Assembly: GCA_021740105.1 (NCBI GenBank)
Contig: JAIPAM010000006.1
Location: forward strand, 1-64,000
DNA from: Flavobacterium sp.
GTDB lineage: Bacteria; Bacteroidota; Bacteroidia; Flavobacteriales; Flavobacteriaceae
Direction of reading: 5' to 3'
Length of the DNA: 64,000 nucleotides
This document shows positions 16,502 to 25,144 of the stretch, in pieces. The translations under genes were made by a program, and so were the position numbers. The notes beneath the pieces are model-generated. The model did not search any database. It saw nothing but the letters and a program-made list of their open reading frames with translations, and had not been told where the DNA came from. Positions within the stretch are counted from its first letter, which is position 1, and each line of letters begins with the position of its first letter.

Positions 16502-18172
16502 TTATTTCTTCACAAATTTACTGCTATAAACTCTTTGGTCAATGTCTATTTTTATAAAATAAACTCCTGATTTGAATTCAGAAATTAATAGGGCAGTAGA
16601 AGTTGGATTTTTTAAAGATTTTATTAATTGTCCCAATGAATTGTATATTTCTATTGATTTTACTTGCGCTAACGGCTCGATGTTGAAATTGATAAAATCA
16701 CTCGCCGGATTAGGAAACAACTTTATTGAAACTGGAGTTTCAAAAATTGGAGTTTCTAAAGTACAACTTGAATTTACCGAACAATTTCTTATAGAATAAA
16801 AGGCTAGCATTTCATTTACAAATTCTATTTCTGAGGGATCGGCACAGATAAAATTTAGATTTGTATTACCTGAAAGAACTAAATTTTCCTCAAAACTTCT
16901 GTTTTGTATGTACAAGGAAGTCATTAATAAATTATTAGAGCAAAACAAACTTGTTAATAAAGATGCACTTCGTAAATCAAGATTGGTAAGTAGATTGTTG
17001 GAACAATAGATAGTTCTTAAACTTGATGGGTTACCTATATTTAAAGATGCTATCCGGTTTTGATTGCAACTTAATACCAACAACGAACTTAAATTTGAAA
17101 TATCAAAAGAAGTAAGCAGATTATTATTGAAATATAAATATTTTAAATTTGGTAGATTGTTTAATGAAATTATTGACAATTGATTTGCATTACAGTTTAT
17201 TGATAAAAGATTTGTTGCATTATTTATTTCAAGAGTGGTAATTGAATTATTGGAACAATTCAGATTCAGTAGATTGGTTAAAGAATTTAAGGGTAAATTA
17301 GGTAATAAATTATTAGCGCAACTTAAATTTTTAATTGAAGGTACATTGTTGAAAATCAACGAATTTATTCGATTGTAATCACAAGACAATTCCAATAAAC
17401 TTAGTAAGTTGGTAAATGTAACAGTAACCAATTGGTTACTACTACAATTCAATTCTGTTAAATTGGTCAAACCATTTGGGTCTAATGATGCCAATGAATT
17501 ATTATTACAATATAATTTCCTTATGTTGTAAGTATCAGATAAATCTAAAAAGTTGATGAGATTGAAACTGCAATCTAATAGTATTAAACTTTCTAAATTT
17601 ACTAATGATATTGAAGTTAAATTATTGTTGTTACAACTAACGTTTTCTAAAAAAATTAAGTTATTTAAATTTAATATTGATAGCCTATTATATTCGCAAT
17701 TTAATGTAATTAGATCTTCATTATTGCGAACATTCAAATTGGTCAATAGGTTGTTGTTGCATTTAATTATTTCTAAATTAGTTAATCCATTTAAATTTAG
17801 AGTAACCAATTGATTGTTGCTGCAATTTAAGTTGATTAAATTAACAAGTGCTGTGCAATTTAAAATCCCAATTGTGTTTGAAGCACAATTTAAGGATGTT
17901 AAATTAGTAAAATAACTTAGTTCGTCTACAGTATTAATGGAGGAATTATCAATTTCTAATTCACTTACTGCAAGCGCCTCGGATACTTCAATTTGATTAT
18001 TTGCATTGGCATCTATAGAAAAGTAATTTCCATTTAGATTTTGAGCGATAAAATTAGTTGGGCTTGATTGTAATAATTTATTTTTAAAAACAGGATCAAT
18101 AAAAGTAATTGATTGAGCATTTACACTACTGTAGATTACTGATAAAATGTATAAAAATAATTTTTTTTTCAT
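16502..18172 (-). CDS. Secreted leucine-rich-repeat protein with T9SS sorting domain
   Basis: I place the start at the internal methionine MKKKLFLYILSVIYSSVNAQ, because it gives a proper signal peptide; the longer ORF adds 13 unlikely residues. The mature 556-residue protein has an EF-hand-like DANANNQIEVSEA near the N-terminus. About 16 leucine-rich repeats of roughly 21 residues follow, each centred on C-x-x-N-x-L/I (CSNNQL, CNNNLL, CDYNRI). A T9SS type A sorting domain (LFPNPASDFINF ... SGVYFIKI ... KFVKK) ends it. LRR arrays of this type bind proteins or glycans at the cell surface; the ligand is unknown. One repeat has phenylalanine in place of cysteine (YFNNNLL). It lies directly upstream of wzx. 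Confidence 0.88.
   Translation of the reverse strand: MKKKLFLYILSVIYSSVNAQSITFIDPVFKNKLLQSSPTNFIAQNLNGNYFSIDANANNQIEVSEALAVSELEIDNSSINTVDELSYFTNLTSLNCASNTIGILNCTALVNLINLNCSNNQLVTLNLNGLTNLEIIKCNNNLLTNLNVRNNEDLITLNCEYNRLSILNLNNLIFLENVSCNNNNLTSISLVNLESLILLDCSFNLINFLDLSDTYNIRKLYCNNNSLASLDPNGLTNLTELNCSSNQLVTVTFTNLLSLLELSCDYNRINSLIFNNVPSIKNLSCANNLLPNLPLNSLTNLLNLNCSNNSITTLEINNATNLLSINCNANQLSIISLNNLPNLKYLYFNNNLLTSFDISNLSSLLVLSCNQNRIASLNIGNPSSLRTIYCSNNLLTNLDLRSASLLTSLFCSNNLLMTSLYIQNRSFEENLVLSGNTNLNFICADPSEIEFVNEMLAFYSIRNCSVNSSCTLETPIFETPVSIKLFPNPASDFINFNIEPLAQVKSIEIYNSLGQLIKSLKNPTSTALLISEFKSGVYFIKIDIDQRVYSSKFVKK
16513..16542 (-). promoter_or_regulatory. Candidate wzx operon promoter inside the 3' end of the LRR gene
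   Basis: On the minus strand TTG (16540-16542) is followed after 19 bases by TAAATTTG (16513-16520), a full match to the Bacteroidetes promoter consensus. It lies in the last codons of the LRR gene and would start transcription a few bases after its stop, about 26 nt before the wzx ATG. The -7 box coincides with codons for the common SKFVKK ending, so chance is possible. Confidence 0.45.
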
Positions 18173-18184
18173 TGAAATTTTTTC

Positions 18185-18211
18185 CAAATTTACAAAACTA
18201 GTTTTATACAA
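18185..18211 (-). promoter_or_regulatory. Putative promoter of the LRR gene
   Basis: Minus-strand TTG (18209-18211), a 16-base spacer and TAAATTTG (18185-18192) lie just upstream of the chosen ATG at 18172. The spacer is one base shorter than usual. The box leaves almost no leader, which supports the shorter start of the gene. Confidence 0.45.
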
Positions 18212-18267
18212 TTTTTTTGCAATGTTAATTTTATGTTATGTTTAAATGTAAATTTAAAAATTATTAA

Positions 18268-18297
18268 TAAAAAAAACCGCCATTGCTGGCGGTTTAA
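18268..18297 (-). terminator. Terminator of the beta-helix T9SS gene
   Basis: Read on the minus strand, AAACCGCCAGCAATGGCGGTTT forms a strong GC-rich hairpin followed by eight T residues. It lies about 30 bp downstream of the stop at 18324. Confidence 0.88.
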
Positions 18298-18323
18298 AAG
18301 TGTATTAAACTAATTACAACTAA

Positions 18324-21300
18324 TTAGTTTTTGATAAGCTTTTTAGTAACAACTTCATTTGAAGTTGAACTTGTAATTCTAACTAAGTAAATACCTTTAC
18401 TTAGATTACTTACATTTTGAGTAAATGAATTGATACCATTTTCAACTTTCAACGCTTTAGATTCCATAATCATTTTACCATCAAAAGAATAGATTGTTAT
18501 TTCAATCACACCATTTGAAGTAGCATCTATATTGAAGTTAACAACTTCAGAAGCTGGGTTTGGATACATTTCAATATTTGAAACTAAAGATATTGGAGTT
18601 TCATCATTAAATTTAGGTACATATACTGCTGTAGTAGAAAGTATTTTATAATCTAAAGTAGCACTAGTTCCAATTATGTTTTTAGCAGCAACTTTTAACA
18701 ATTTAGGAGCTGCACTTGTTGAAGTATAGCTAATAGGATACGTAATTGTGAAAGTTAAATCAGTAATTGTTGCATCAGCATTAACTGCTAGATTATTTAC
18801 AAAACAACCAGTAGGAGGAGTTACAACATATTCTTGAGCAAAAGGAGAAGCTACAATATCATACGTTCTAATAGTAGTACCTGTAGTAACCGTTTGGATT
18901 CTTTCAGAAGTTGCATTAGCCAATACAGTTGTTGAACCATCTTTTAATATTTTAGTAACTTTTGCAGGAGCTGCAGCAGTTAATTTTAACAATTTAGCTT
19001 TAGAGGCTGCATTAGGAGAAGCGTTATTAGATACAGAAGCACCAACACCATTTCTTGTTCTTGCACCTACATACAACAATACTGTAGAACTTGAATTTGC
19101 AGCAGCAAAATTAACATTAATTGAATTTGAAGTCGAAACATTAATTGGATAAGCTGGGTTTACAGTTACTCCTTCAACGGCAGTGAAAGAAACACCCACA
19201 TCATTTGCTTTGAAAACACCAACAGAACCATTTTGATTAGTAGTTGGGGTAGTATCAGTAGCTGACGTAGCCATAAATCCACCTACAGGAGCAACATTTC
19301 CAGCAGATCCTGCAAGTTTTCCACCAACTACAAATTTAGAAGCTGTGGCAACTTTAAGACCGTTTGGATAAGTTTTAGTAATTACTTGATAATAAACATT
19401 ACCAACCGATGAAGGGCGAGAAACAGATACAGTAAATGGATAAGCGTTATAAAATTTAATATCATCATCTCCAGATTGTGAACCAGTAACAAGATTTACC
19501 TCTGTTGGTAATTCCCATAAATAAGAAGATGCAGGTACCATTGTTGGAGATGCTGATGGAATAGCAGTTAAAGTTAACTGTGTCGTTGTACCCATGTATT
19601 TAGCAAATGAAGTAATAGCAACTGATGTTGTAGCATCAACATATGCACCATTAGTCATTACAACTTTTGAAGATGCAGTAGGTAATTTTGCAGTTAGAGA
19701 TATTTTAGAAACTTTTCCAGTACATTGACCAACTTTAATACCTACAGTAACATCACCCACTTTAAATAAACCTGCAGGTACGTTTGTAAATTTAACTAAA
19801 ATGGTATTGGTTCCTTGACCTGTAAGTTGTAGGTTTGTTGCATCATAAGTAGCAGCATTAATAGAAGCCCCTAATGGAACTGTCCAGAAATAAGATTCGC
19901 CTGTTGCTAGTGTTACAGATGGAACTGTATAGGTAACTTCAGTTGCTGTACCAATGTAATTTGAAACATCTTTAACTGCAGGAGCAGATGGTCCAGTTAT
20001 AGTTTGCAATACAGTAGAAGAAATAGGAGAAATAGTGACAGTGATATCAGCTTTTGCACTTTCAACATTGTTAGCATTCAATTCTGAAACACCGTATTTA
20101 ATACTACCTACAGTGGTAGTTTTAGGAGTTGGAGCTGAAGGAAGAAGAGTATAAACATTTGTAGTAGCATGTTTTGAATACCATTTCAAAGATACACCTG
20201 TAGATGTCATGTTAGCCGTTAATGCAGAAGCTATAGCACCTTTACAATAGGTGACATTAGAAACGCCAGGAGCAGAACCTGTTGCAGTTAAACTAGATAG
20301 ATCAGTAAAAGAAGCACCAGTTTTAGCATCATCACTTAAAGGTCTGTAGTCAATGTTTATAGAATCAGTAGATCCTGTAATAGTTAAATAATTAGTTGCA
20401 GCATCAGTAGCATATGGGCGAGTTAATATACCTGAACTAACAGTAGCATTGACTACACCATTAACAGTGTTATTAGTACCATCACCTATAACAAATCCAG
20501 TATTGTCAGCGACGAACTTGTTAGTTACTGCAGTTAATGAAGTAGTCCAACCAGTTGTAGAAGCTGTTTTGAAAGGTGTTGGAGATGCAATGATGTTATT
20601 TTTGAACTTTAAAGTTCCTGCAATAAAACCATCAAGCGAACCTGAACTCTCTAAATTGAAACCAGTCTTAAAATCCAAGAAAATGGAGTTGTATACACTT
20701 AACTGTGAAAATCTTCTTACACGTAACGCTTTGTCATGTAAGCTATTAGGAGATACAAAACCAGTTGGTGTAGGTCTATTATGCCCACCAATACAAGTAA
20801 AGTTGGTAAACGTTGCACTCGTATTATTTCCCCATGATTGATCACTTGGAGTAGGTAATCCGGCACTACTATTAAGAGCATTATTATCTGATTCAAAGCA
20901 CTCAGACGTAGAAATATCTGCAGCTATCGGATCTTTAATAGACAATCCAAATTGTACTATCCCTTTATATCCGTTATCAGTATCAAAATCATCATCCAAA
21001 CCATTAAAAGCAACTAAATGCTTGCAGTTTACTGAACCTCCAAACCACTCAAAAGAGTCATCGTTAGAATAAGAAACTTGAACATAATCAATTGTTGTTC
21101 CACTTCCAACGGCACCCATAGTCAAACCATTCAACTCGTTGTTAGGAGAAAAAACATATCCTGCAAATTCAATTCTTACGTATTTTAATGAACCAGAATT
21201 ATCATCATCGATTGGAGATAATCCTCCACCAAACTGTGTATTTACGTTTTGAGAAAGTCCTTCGATGTAGTTTTCACCATTATTAATATTGTATTTAGCT

Positions 21301-21743
21301 TTACCTAAAAGTACAATTCCACCCCAGTCACCTCTGCTTCTAGAACCGGCAATATTTTTAGAGGTAAATACAATTGGTTCTGCAGCAGTTCCATTTGCAA
21401 TTAATTTTGAACCTCTTGTGATAACTAATGCAGAAGCTTGAACATTTGCCCTGATTACTGTTCCAGCAGGAATAGTAAGAGTAGCATTGTTTCTTACAGT
21501 AACTAAACCCTGTAAATCGTAAACCTTAGTTTTGTCTAAAACTTTGTTGCTAGTAATATCACCTCTTAAGGTGTCGGTTACAGCTCCATAAGATGCTTGA
21601 TTCGGATTAAAATTAGTCCATGTGTCTGTCCACATAGCTGCAGGAGCTGGCGCAAAAGCACCTTTGTACGCAGTAACTTGTACTTGCGAAAACGCAAAGT
21701 TGCAAACTAATGCAAACAAAGCAATTAAATAATTTTTTTTCAT
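18324..21743 (-). CDS. Large secreted beta-helix-type protein with T9SS sorting domain
   Basis: The start is set at MKKNYLIALFALVCNFAFSQ, a clear signal peptide; the ORF-track start adds 20 residues. The protein is 1139 residues. The first 400 or so match a Bacteroidetes family recognised by phrases such as LTIPAGTVIRANVQASALVITRGSKL, SRGDWGGIVLLGKA, LKYVRIEFAG, DDSFEWFGGSVNCKHLVAF and DDDFDTDNGYKG, consistent with a parallel beta-helix. Several Ig/PKD-like beta-sandwich stretches follow, each with SYFWTVP or SYLWELP. The end is a T9SS type A domain (MYPNPASEVVNFNID ... KGIYLVRI ... KKLIKN). It is co-oriented with and downstream of a large TonB-dependent receptor. A surface partner for that receptor is a reasonable inference; no enzymatic motif is visible. 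Confidence 0.85.
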   Translation of the reverse strand: MKKNYLIALFALVCNFAFSQVQVTAYKGAFAPAPAAMWTDTWTNFNPNQASYGAVTDTLRGDITSNKVLDKTKVYDLQGLVTVRNNATLTIPAGTVIRANVQASALVITRGSKLIANGTAAEPIVFTSKNIAGSRSRGDWGGIVLLGKAKYNINNGENYIEGLSQNVNTQFGGGLSPIDDDNSGSLKYVRIEFAGYVFSPNNELNGLTMGAVGSGTTIDYVQVSYSNDDSFEWFGGSVNCKHLVAFNGLDDDFDTDNGYKGIVQFGLSIKDPIAADISTSECFESDNNALNSSAGLPTPSDQSWGNNTSATFTNFTCIGGHNRPTPTGFVSPNSLHDKALRVRRFSQLSVYNSIFLDFKTGFNLESSGSLDGFIAGTLKFKNNIIASPTPFKTASTTGWTTSLTAVTNKFVADNTGFVIGDGTNNTVNGVVNATVSSGILTRPYATDAATNYLTITGSTDSINIDYRPLSDDAKTGASFTDLSSLTATGSAPGVSNVTYCKGAIASALTANMTSTGVSLKWYSKHATTNVYTLLPSAPTPKTTTVGSIKYGVSELNANNVESAKADITVTISPISSTVLQTITGPSAPAVKDVSNYIGTATEVTYTVPSVTLATGESYFWTVPLGASINAATYDATNLQLTGQGTNTILVKFTNVPAGLFKVGDVTVGIKVGQCTGKVSKISLTAKLPTASSKVVMTNGAYVDATTSVAITSFAKYMGTTTQLTLTAIPSASPTMVPASSYLWELPTEVNLVTGSQSGDDDIKFYNAYPFTVSVSRPSSVGNVYYQVITKTYPNGLKVATASKFVVGGKLAGSAGNVAPVGGFMATSATDTTPTTNQNGSVGVFKANDVGVSFTAVEGVTVNPAYPINVSTSNSINVNFAAANSSSTVLLYVGARTRNGVGASVSNNASPNAASKAKLLKLTAAAPAKVTKILKDGSTTVLANATSERIQTVTTGTTIRTYDIVASPFAQEYVVTPPTGCFVNNLAVNADATITDLTFTITYPISYTSTSAAPKLLKVAAKNIIGTSATLDYKILSTTAVYVPKFNDETPISLVSNIEMYPNPASEVVNFNIDATSNGVIEITIYSFDGKMIMESKALKVENGINSFTQNVSNLSKGIYLVRITSSTSNEVVTKKLIKN

Positions 21744-21782
21744 TTTTTTTTTTTTAAAGTTAATTTTAAATGATTTATGGAG

Positions 21783-21816
21783 CAAAAATAAAGTTAAATC
21801 CAATTTTTAACATCAA
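21783..21816 (-). promoter_or_regulatory. Putative promoter of the beta-helix T9SS gene
   Basis: Minus-strand TTG (21814-21816), a 23-base spacer and TATTTTTG (21783-21790) fit the consensus at the upper spacing limit. They place the transcription start about 30 nt before the ATG at 21743. Confidence 0.5.
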
Positions 21817-21882
21817 GTAAAAATTAAATTAAAACTAATATTTTGAAAATTTTTTGTTATCAATATTAAGTAATTGTAAATA

Positions 21883-21917
21883 AAAAAAACACCAAGCGAA
21901 TTCGTTTGGTGTTTTTT
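21883..21917 (-). terminator. Terminator of the TonB-dependent receptor gene
   Basis: A hairpin, AACACCAAGCGAA / TTCGTTTGGTGTT, is flanked by A-runs and T-runs on both sides and so could act in either direction. It lies about 47 bp after the stop at 21964. It suggests that the receptor and the beta-helix gene are mostly separate transcripts. Confidence 0.85.
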
Positions 21918-21963
21918 ATTTGATTTTAATTTTTTTTAAAATTATTGGTATTATTAAATCAAA

Positions 21964-24870
21964 TTAGAAGTTAAACGTAGCCGATAAAGAAAACGACCTT
22001 CCAAAGTTAGTTTGCCAAATAATATCATCATCAGTTGCGTTAAAACCGTCTTGGTAATGGTAATCACCGGTAAAAATATAATTTCCTAATGTTTCAACTG
22101 TACCATAGTTAGTTGAATTTTTATAGTTGTTTTGGTAAAAAATCAAATCTTCTGCCAAAATATTTTGAATGTTTAATTTTAATTCCAATTTATTATTGTA
22201 AAAAGATTTAGCAATTTGCATATCCAAAAAGGCACGCCCTTTTTCCCAAATGGCTGGTCTTGCTTCACTTGAACCATAGGCAATTCTATTCCCTGCTTTG
22301 TTAATGTTGGCAGATAGCACTAAACCATTCTCTTTATTCATGTATTGTAATCCAGAATTAAATAAATAAGGTGATTGCCCTTGCATGGTTCTTTCAGCTT
22401 CTGGATTAGCAGCATTTACATTGGAAACATCTACCACAGATTTAATTACGGCAACATTGGAAAACCAAGTCATGTCTTCTAAAAAGGGTGCTTTTTCTCC
22501 ATTGAATAAGGAGCTTAAAACCATTCTAAATTCCATTTCAATCCCACTATTAACTGCGCTTTTGGCATTTTGGTAAGAAATGGTTCTATTGTTTACCTGT
22601 TGAATCACCTCAATTGGATCTTTAAAATTTTTCATAAAATAGGAAACAGTAAACATTTGTCCTTTGGAAGGATAAATTTCATATCGTAAATCGTAGTTTT
22701 CAACAGTTGCTCTTTTTAAATCGGCATTACCTTGGGTAAAAAATTGATTGGTAAAATCATAAAAACCAAACGGTGCCAGCTCTCTATATTCTGGTCTATT
22801 TAATGTTTTAGAATAACTTAAACGCAAGTTTTGGCTCTTGTTAATCGAGTAAATTAAATTGGCAGAAGGTAAAAAATCTATTTTATTGGTATTCAAATTC
22901 AAATAATCAACATCTGTTAATCTAGAATTTAACGTTTGTGTAAAATCTTCAACACGAACCCCCCAAACCAATCTAAACTTCTTGAAGCGATTGTCCAACA
23001 TTATGTATGCTGCATTTAATTTAGAACCTGCGCTATAATTGTCATAGTATTTGGTTAATTCGAAAAGGGTAAATCCATTCACACCTGGAGAAATCACTCC
23101 CATATTGGAAGGATTGAAAATCAAATCATCCGATAAAGTTAAAAGCGACTGATTAAAAGTTCCACCCAAATTAAGTGTATTGTATTGTAACTGTCGAGCA
23201 AAAAAGTCTCTATCTCTATTTTGAGTAAAAACACCTAATTTTATTTCATTGGTAAAGTCTTCACTAAAACTAAATTTCTTTGAAATATCTAATTTTCCAC
23301 CGGTTATACTTTCATCATTTTCAGAAAAAAACATTCCACCACCATAATCTGGACCCCCGTTATTGGCAGCAATTTCTGCTATTGGGATTGTTTGTGAAGG
23401 GTCATTACTGTATGGGTCAGCAATACCATAAATGTTACGTCTTAAATTCGGGATCGATCTACTAATTTTACTATAAAATCCGGTCCAATTTATTTTTATT
23501 TTTGGTGCACTAAAATAGTGGTCTCCATTTAATTGACCTGAATACACTTGGTTGCTAGTAAACCATCTCACAGAGGCAGATATGTGTCTTGTCTCATTTG
23601 TGTCTCTTTGACCAAAACGATCTACTACCAAATCAGTTGAATTGATGCTAAAAATATTTTTAAATGTTATGTTATGGTTTTCGTTAAATTTCAATGATAC
23701 ATTACCTAACATTGAGGTCAATACCTGCTCTGAATAATTTTTATCAAAAAATTTTTGAGACAAAAAGGATGGTAATAAAGGGTTTGTTTCGTATTCAGAT
23801 CTGGTCGTTTCATTGTAATTATTGGTCAAACTGTTTGAAACCGAGATCAATAGTCCAATTACTTTGTCTTTAACATCAAAATGGTGCCCAAAAGTATATT
23901 GAAAGTTAGTATTGGGTTTGAATCTAGCATCGGATATTTTAAAATCGGAATTGAAAGTTTTAGCAATTGCCGCTTTTTCTTGATAAGATAAAGCATTAAA
24001 TGCATCGGTTGAGGGCATTGTTGCAGGTAAACTTCTTAGACCATCATCATATCCTATCCAATCGGTGCTACTTTTTTGATATGTTTTTTGGTTATTAAAA
24101 GTAGTAATGGTATTTACCCCCGAACCAATTGTTAAGGATTGAAAATTTTTATCTGGAACGGCTTTCGTATTTATTTGAATAATACCCCCAGCAAAATCTC
24201 CGGGCATATCTGGTGAAGCGGTTTTGGTTATCACTAAGTTGTCCAACATATTCGAAGGGAATACATCAAATGAGAATGCTTTTCTATCCGGCTCAGAACT
24301 TGGAAGCGGAGCTCCATTTAAAAAAGCCGCGTTGTATCGATCATTTAAACCTCGGACAATTACGAAACGATTGTCTTGAATACTCGCGCCACTAATTCGT
24401 TTTAAAACATCTGAAGTGGTTTTATCTGGAGTTCGTTTAATTGTTTCTGCAGAAATACCATCAGAAACGCTACTGTTGTTTTTTTGTAAAGTCAAAAGTG
24501 ATTTTACCGATTCGGCTTTCGCTTTGGTTCTGGTGATCACTACTTCTTGTAATTGGTTTTTTTTAGCACCAACCAAAGTAATATTCAGGTCGGTAATTTC
24601 ATTGTCTTTGGCAATTACCTCTGACACTTCTTTAGAATCGTAACCAGTGAATGAAAATTCTACCAAATAAGAACCTGCTGCTAAATTTCTGAAAATGTAT
24701 TTTCCGTCTGCTCCAGTGGTAGCGGAGGCATTTATTGATTTAATGACAACGTCAACTCCCGGGAGTGTAGATCCATTTGTATCATCCAAAACGGTACCAG
24801 TAATTACCGCATTTTGAGCAAATAAAAAATTAGTACTAACTAATAATAATAAGGTATAAAATACTTTCAT
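21964..24870 (-). CDS. TonB-dependent receptor with carboxypeptidase-like N-terminal domain
   Basis: A 968-residue outer membrane receptor that imports a substrate using TonB energy. A signal peptide (MKVFYTLLLLVSTNFLFAQ) is followed by a carboxypeptidase-regulatory-like beta-sandwich (ITGTVLDDTNGSTLPGVDVVIKS, residues about 23-105) and a plug domain. The plug has VIVRGLNDRYNAAFLNGAPLP and PDMPGDFAGGIIQINTKA (residues about 165-235). The barrel contains NLRLSYSKTLNRPEYRELAPFGF near residue 690 and ends in the aromatic-terminated strand FSLSATFNF. This architecture is common in Flavobacteria; the substrate cannot be read from sequence. There is no SusD-like partner; the downstream gene is a beta-helix T9SS protein instead. 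Confidence 0.93.
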   Translation of the reverse strand: MKVFYTLLLLVSTNFLFAQNAVITGTVLDDTNGSTLPGVDVVIKSINASATTGADGKYIFRNLAAGSYLVEFSFTGYDSKEVSEVIAKDNEITDLNITLVGAKKNQLQEVVITRTKAKAESVKSLLTLQKNNSSVSDGISAETIKRTPDKTTSDVLKRISGASIQDNRFVIVRGLNDRYNAAFLNGAPLPSSEPDRKAFSFDVFPSNMLDNLVITKTASPDMPGDFAGGIIQINTKAVPDKNFQSLTIGSGVNTITTFNNQKTYQKSSTDWIGYDDGLRSLPATMPSTDAFNALSYQEKAAIAKTFNSDFKISDARFKPNTNFQYTFGHHFDVKDKVIGLLISVSNSLTNNYNETTRSEYETNPLLPSFLSQKFFDKNYSEQVLTSMLGNVSLKFNENHNITFKNIFSINSTDLVVDRFGQRDTNETRHISASVRWFTSNQVYSGQLNGDHYFSAPKIKINWTGFYSKISRSIPNLRRNIYGIADPYSNDPSQTIPIAEIAANNGGPDYGGGMFFSENDESITGGKLDISKKFSFSEDFTNEIKLGVFTQNRDRDFFARQLQYNTLNLGGTFNQSLLTLSDDLIFNPSNMGVISPGVNGFTLFELTKYYDNYSAGSKLNAAYIMLDNRFKKFRLVWGVRVEDFTQTLNSRLTDVDYLNLNTNKIDFLPSANLIYSINKSQNLRLSYSKTLNRPEYRELAPFGFYDFTNQFFTQGNADLKRATVENYDLRYEIYPSKGQMFTVSYFMKNFKDPIEVIQQVNNRTISYQNAKSAVNSGIEMEFRMVLSSLFNGEKAPFLEDMTWFSNVAVIKSVVDVSNVNAANPEAERTMQGQSPYLFNSGLQYMNKENGLVLSANINKAGNRIAYGSSEARPAIWEKGRAFLDMQIAKSFYNNKLELKLNIQNILAEDLIFYQNNYKNSTNYGTVETLGNYIFTGDYHYQDGFNATDDDIIWQTNFGRSFSLSATFNF

Positions 24871-25114
24871 AAAGACTATATTTTTTTTTAAATATTTGCA
24901 AATTAACTAAATTATATTTTCTTCAATATTAAATTATAATTAACAATTTTAAAAATATTGAATTTCAGATTGGAACTTTTTATCTATTTAATTGTTCATT
25001 CTAGATATTTAATAAATTACTTATTGCTCAGTATCATTATCTTTTTAAAGTTTAAGAAATTGTTTAGAAAACGTTATTACTTTTTATTAATTTCTAAAAT
25101 TATCAATTAATAAA

Positions 25115-25122
25115 TATATTTG
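25115..25122 (+). promoter_or_regulatory. Putative -7 box upstream of the OmpA-type gene
   Basis: TATATTTG matches the -7 consensus 22 bases before the ATG at 25145. No TTG is found at the right distance upstream, so this is a half match only. Confidence 0.4.
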
Positions 25123-25144
25123 TGAAAATTTTAATCAACTAGAC

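Noticed and set aside
20449-20841. 130-residue plus-strand ORF inside the beta-helix gene
   Set aside because: Antisense to a repetitive low-complexity coding region; repeats explain the long open frame.
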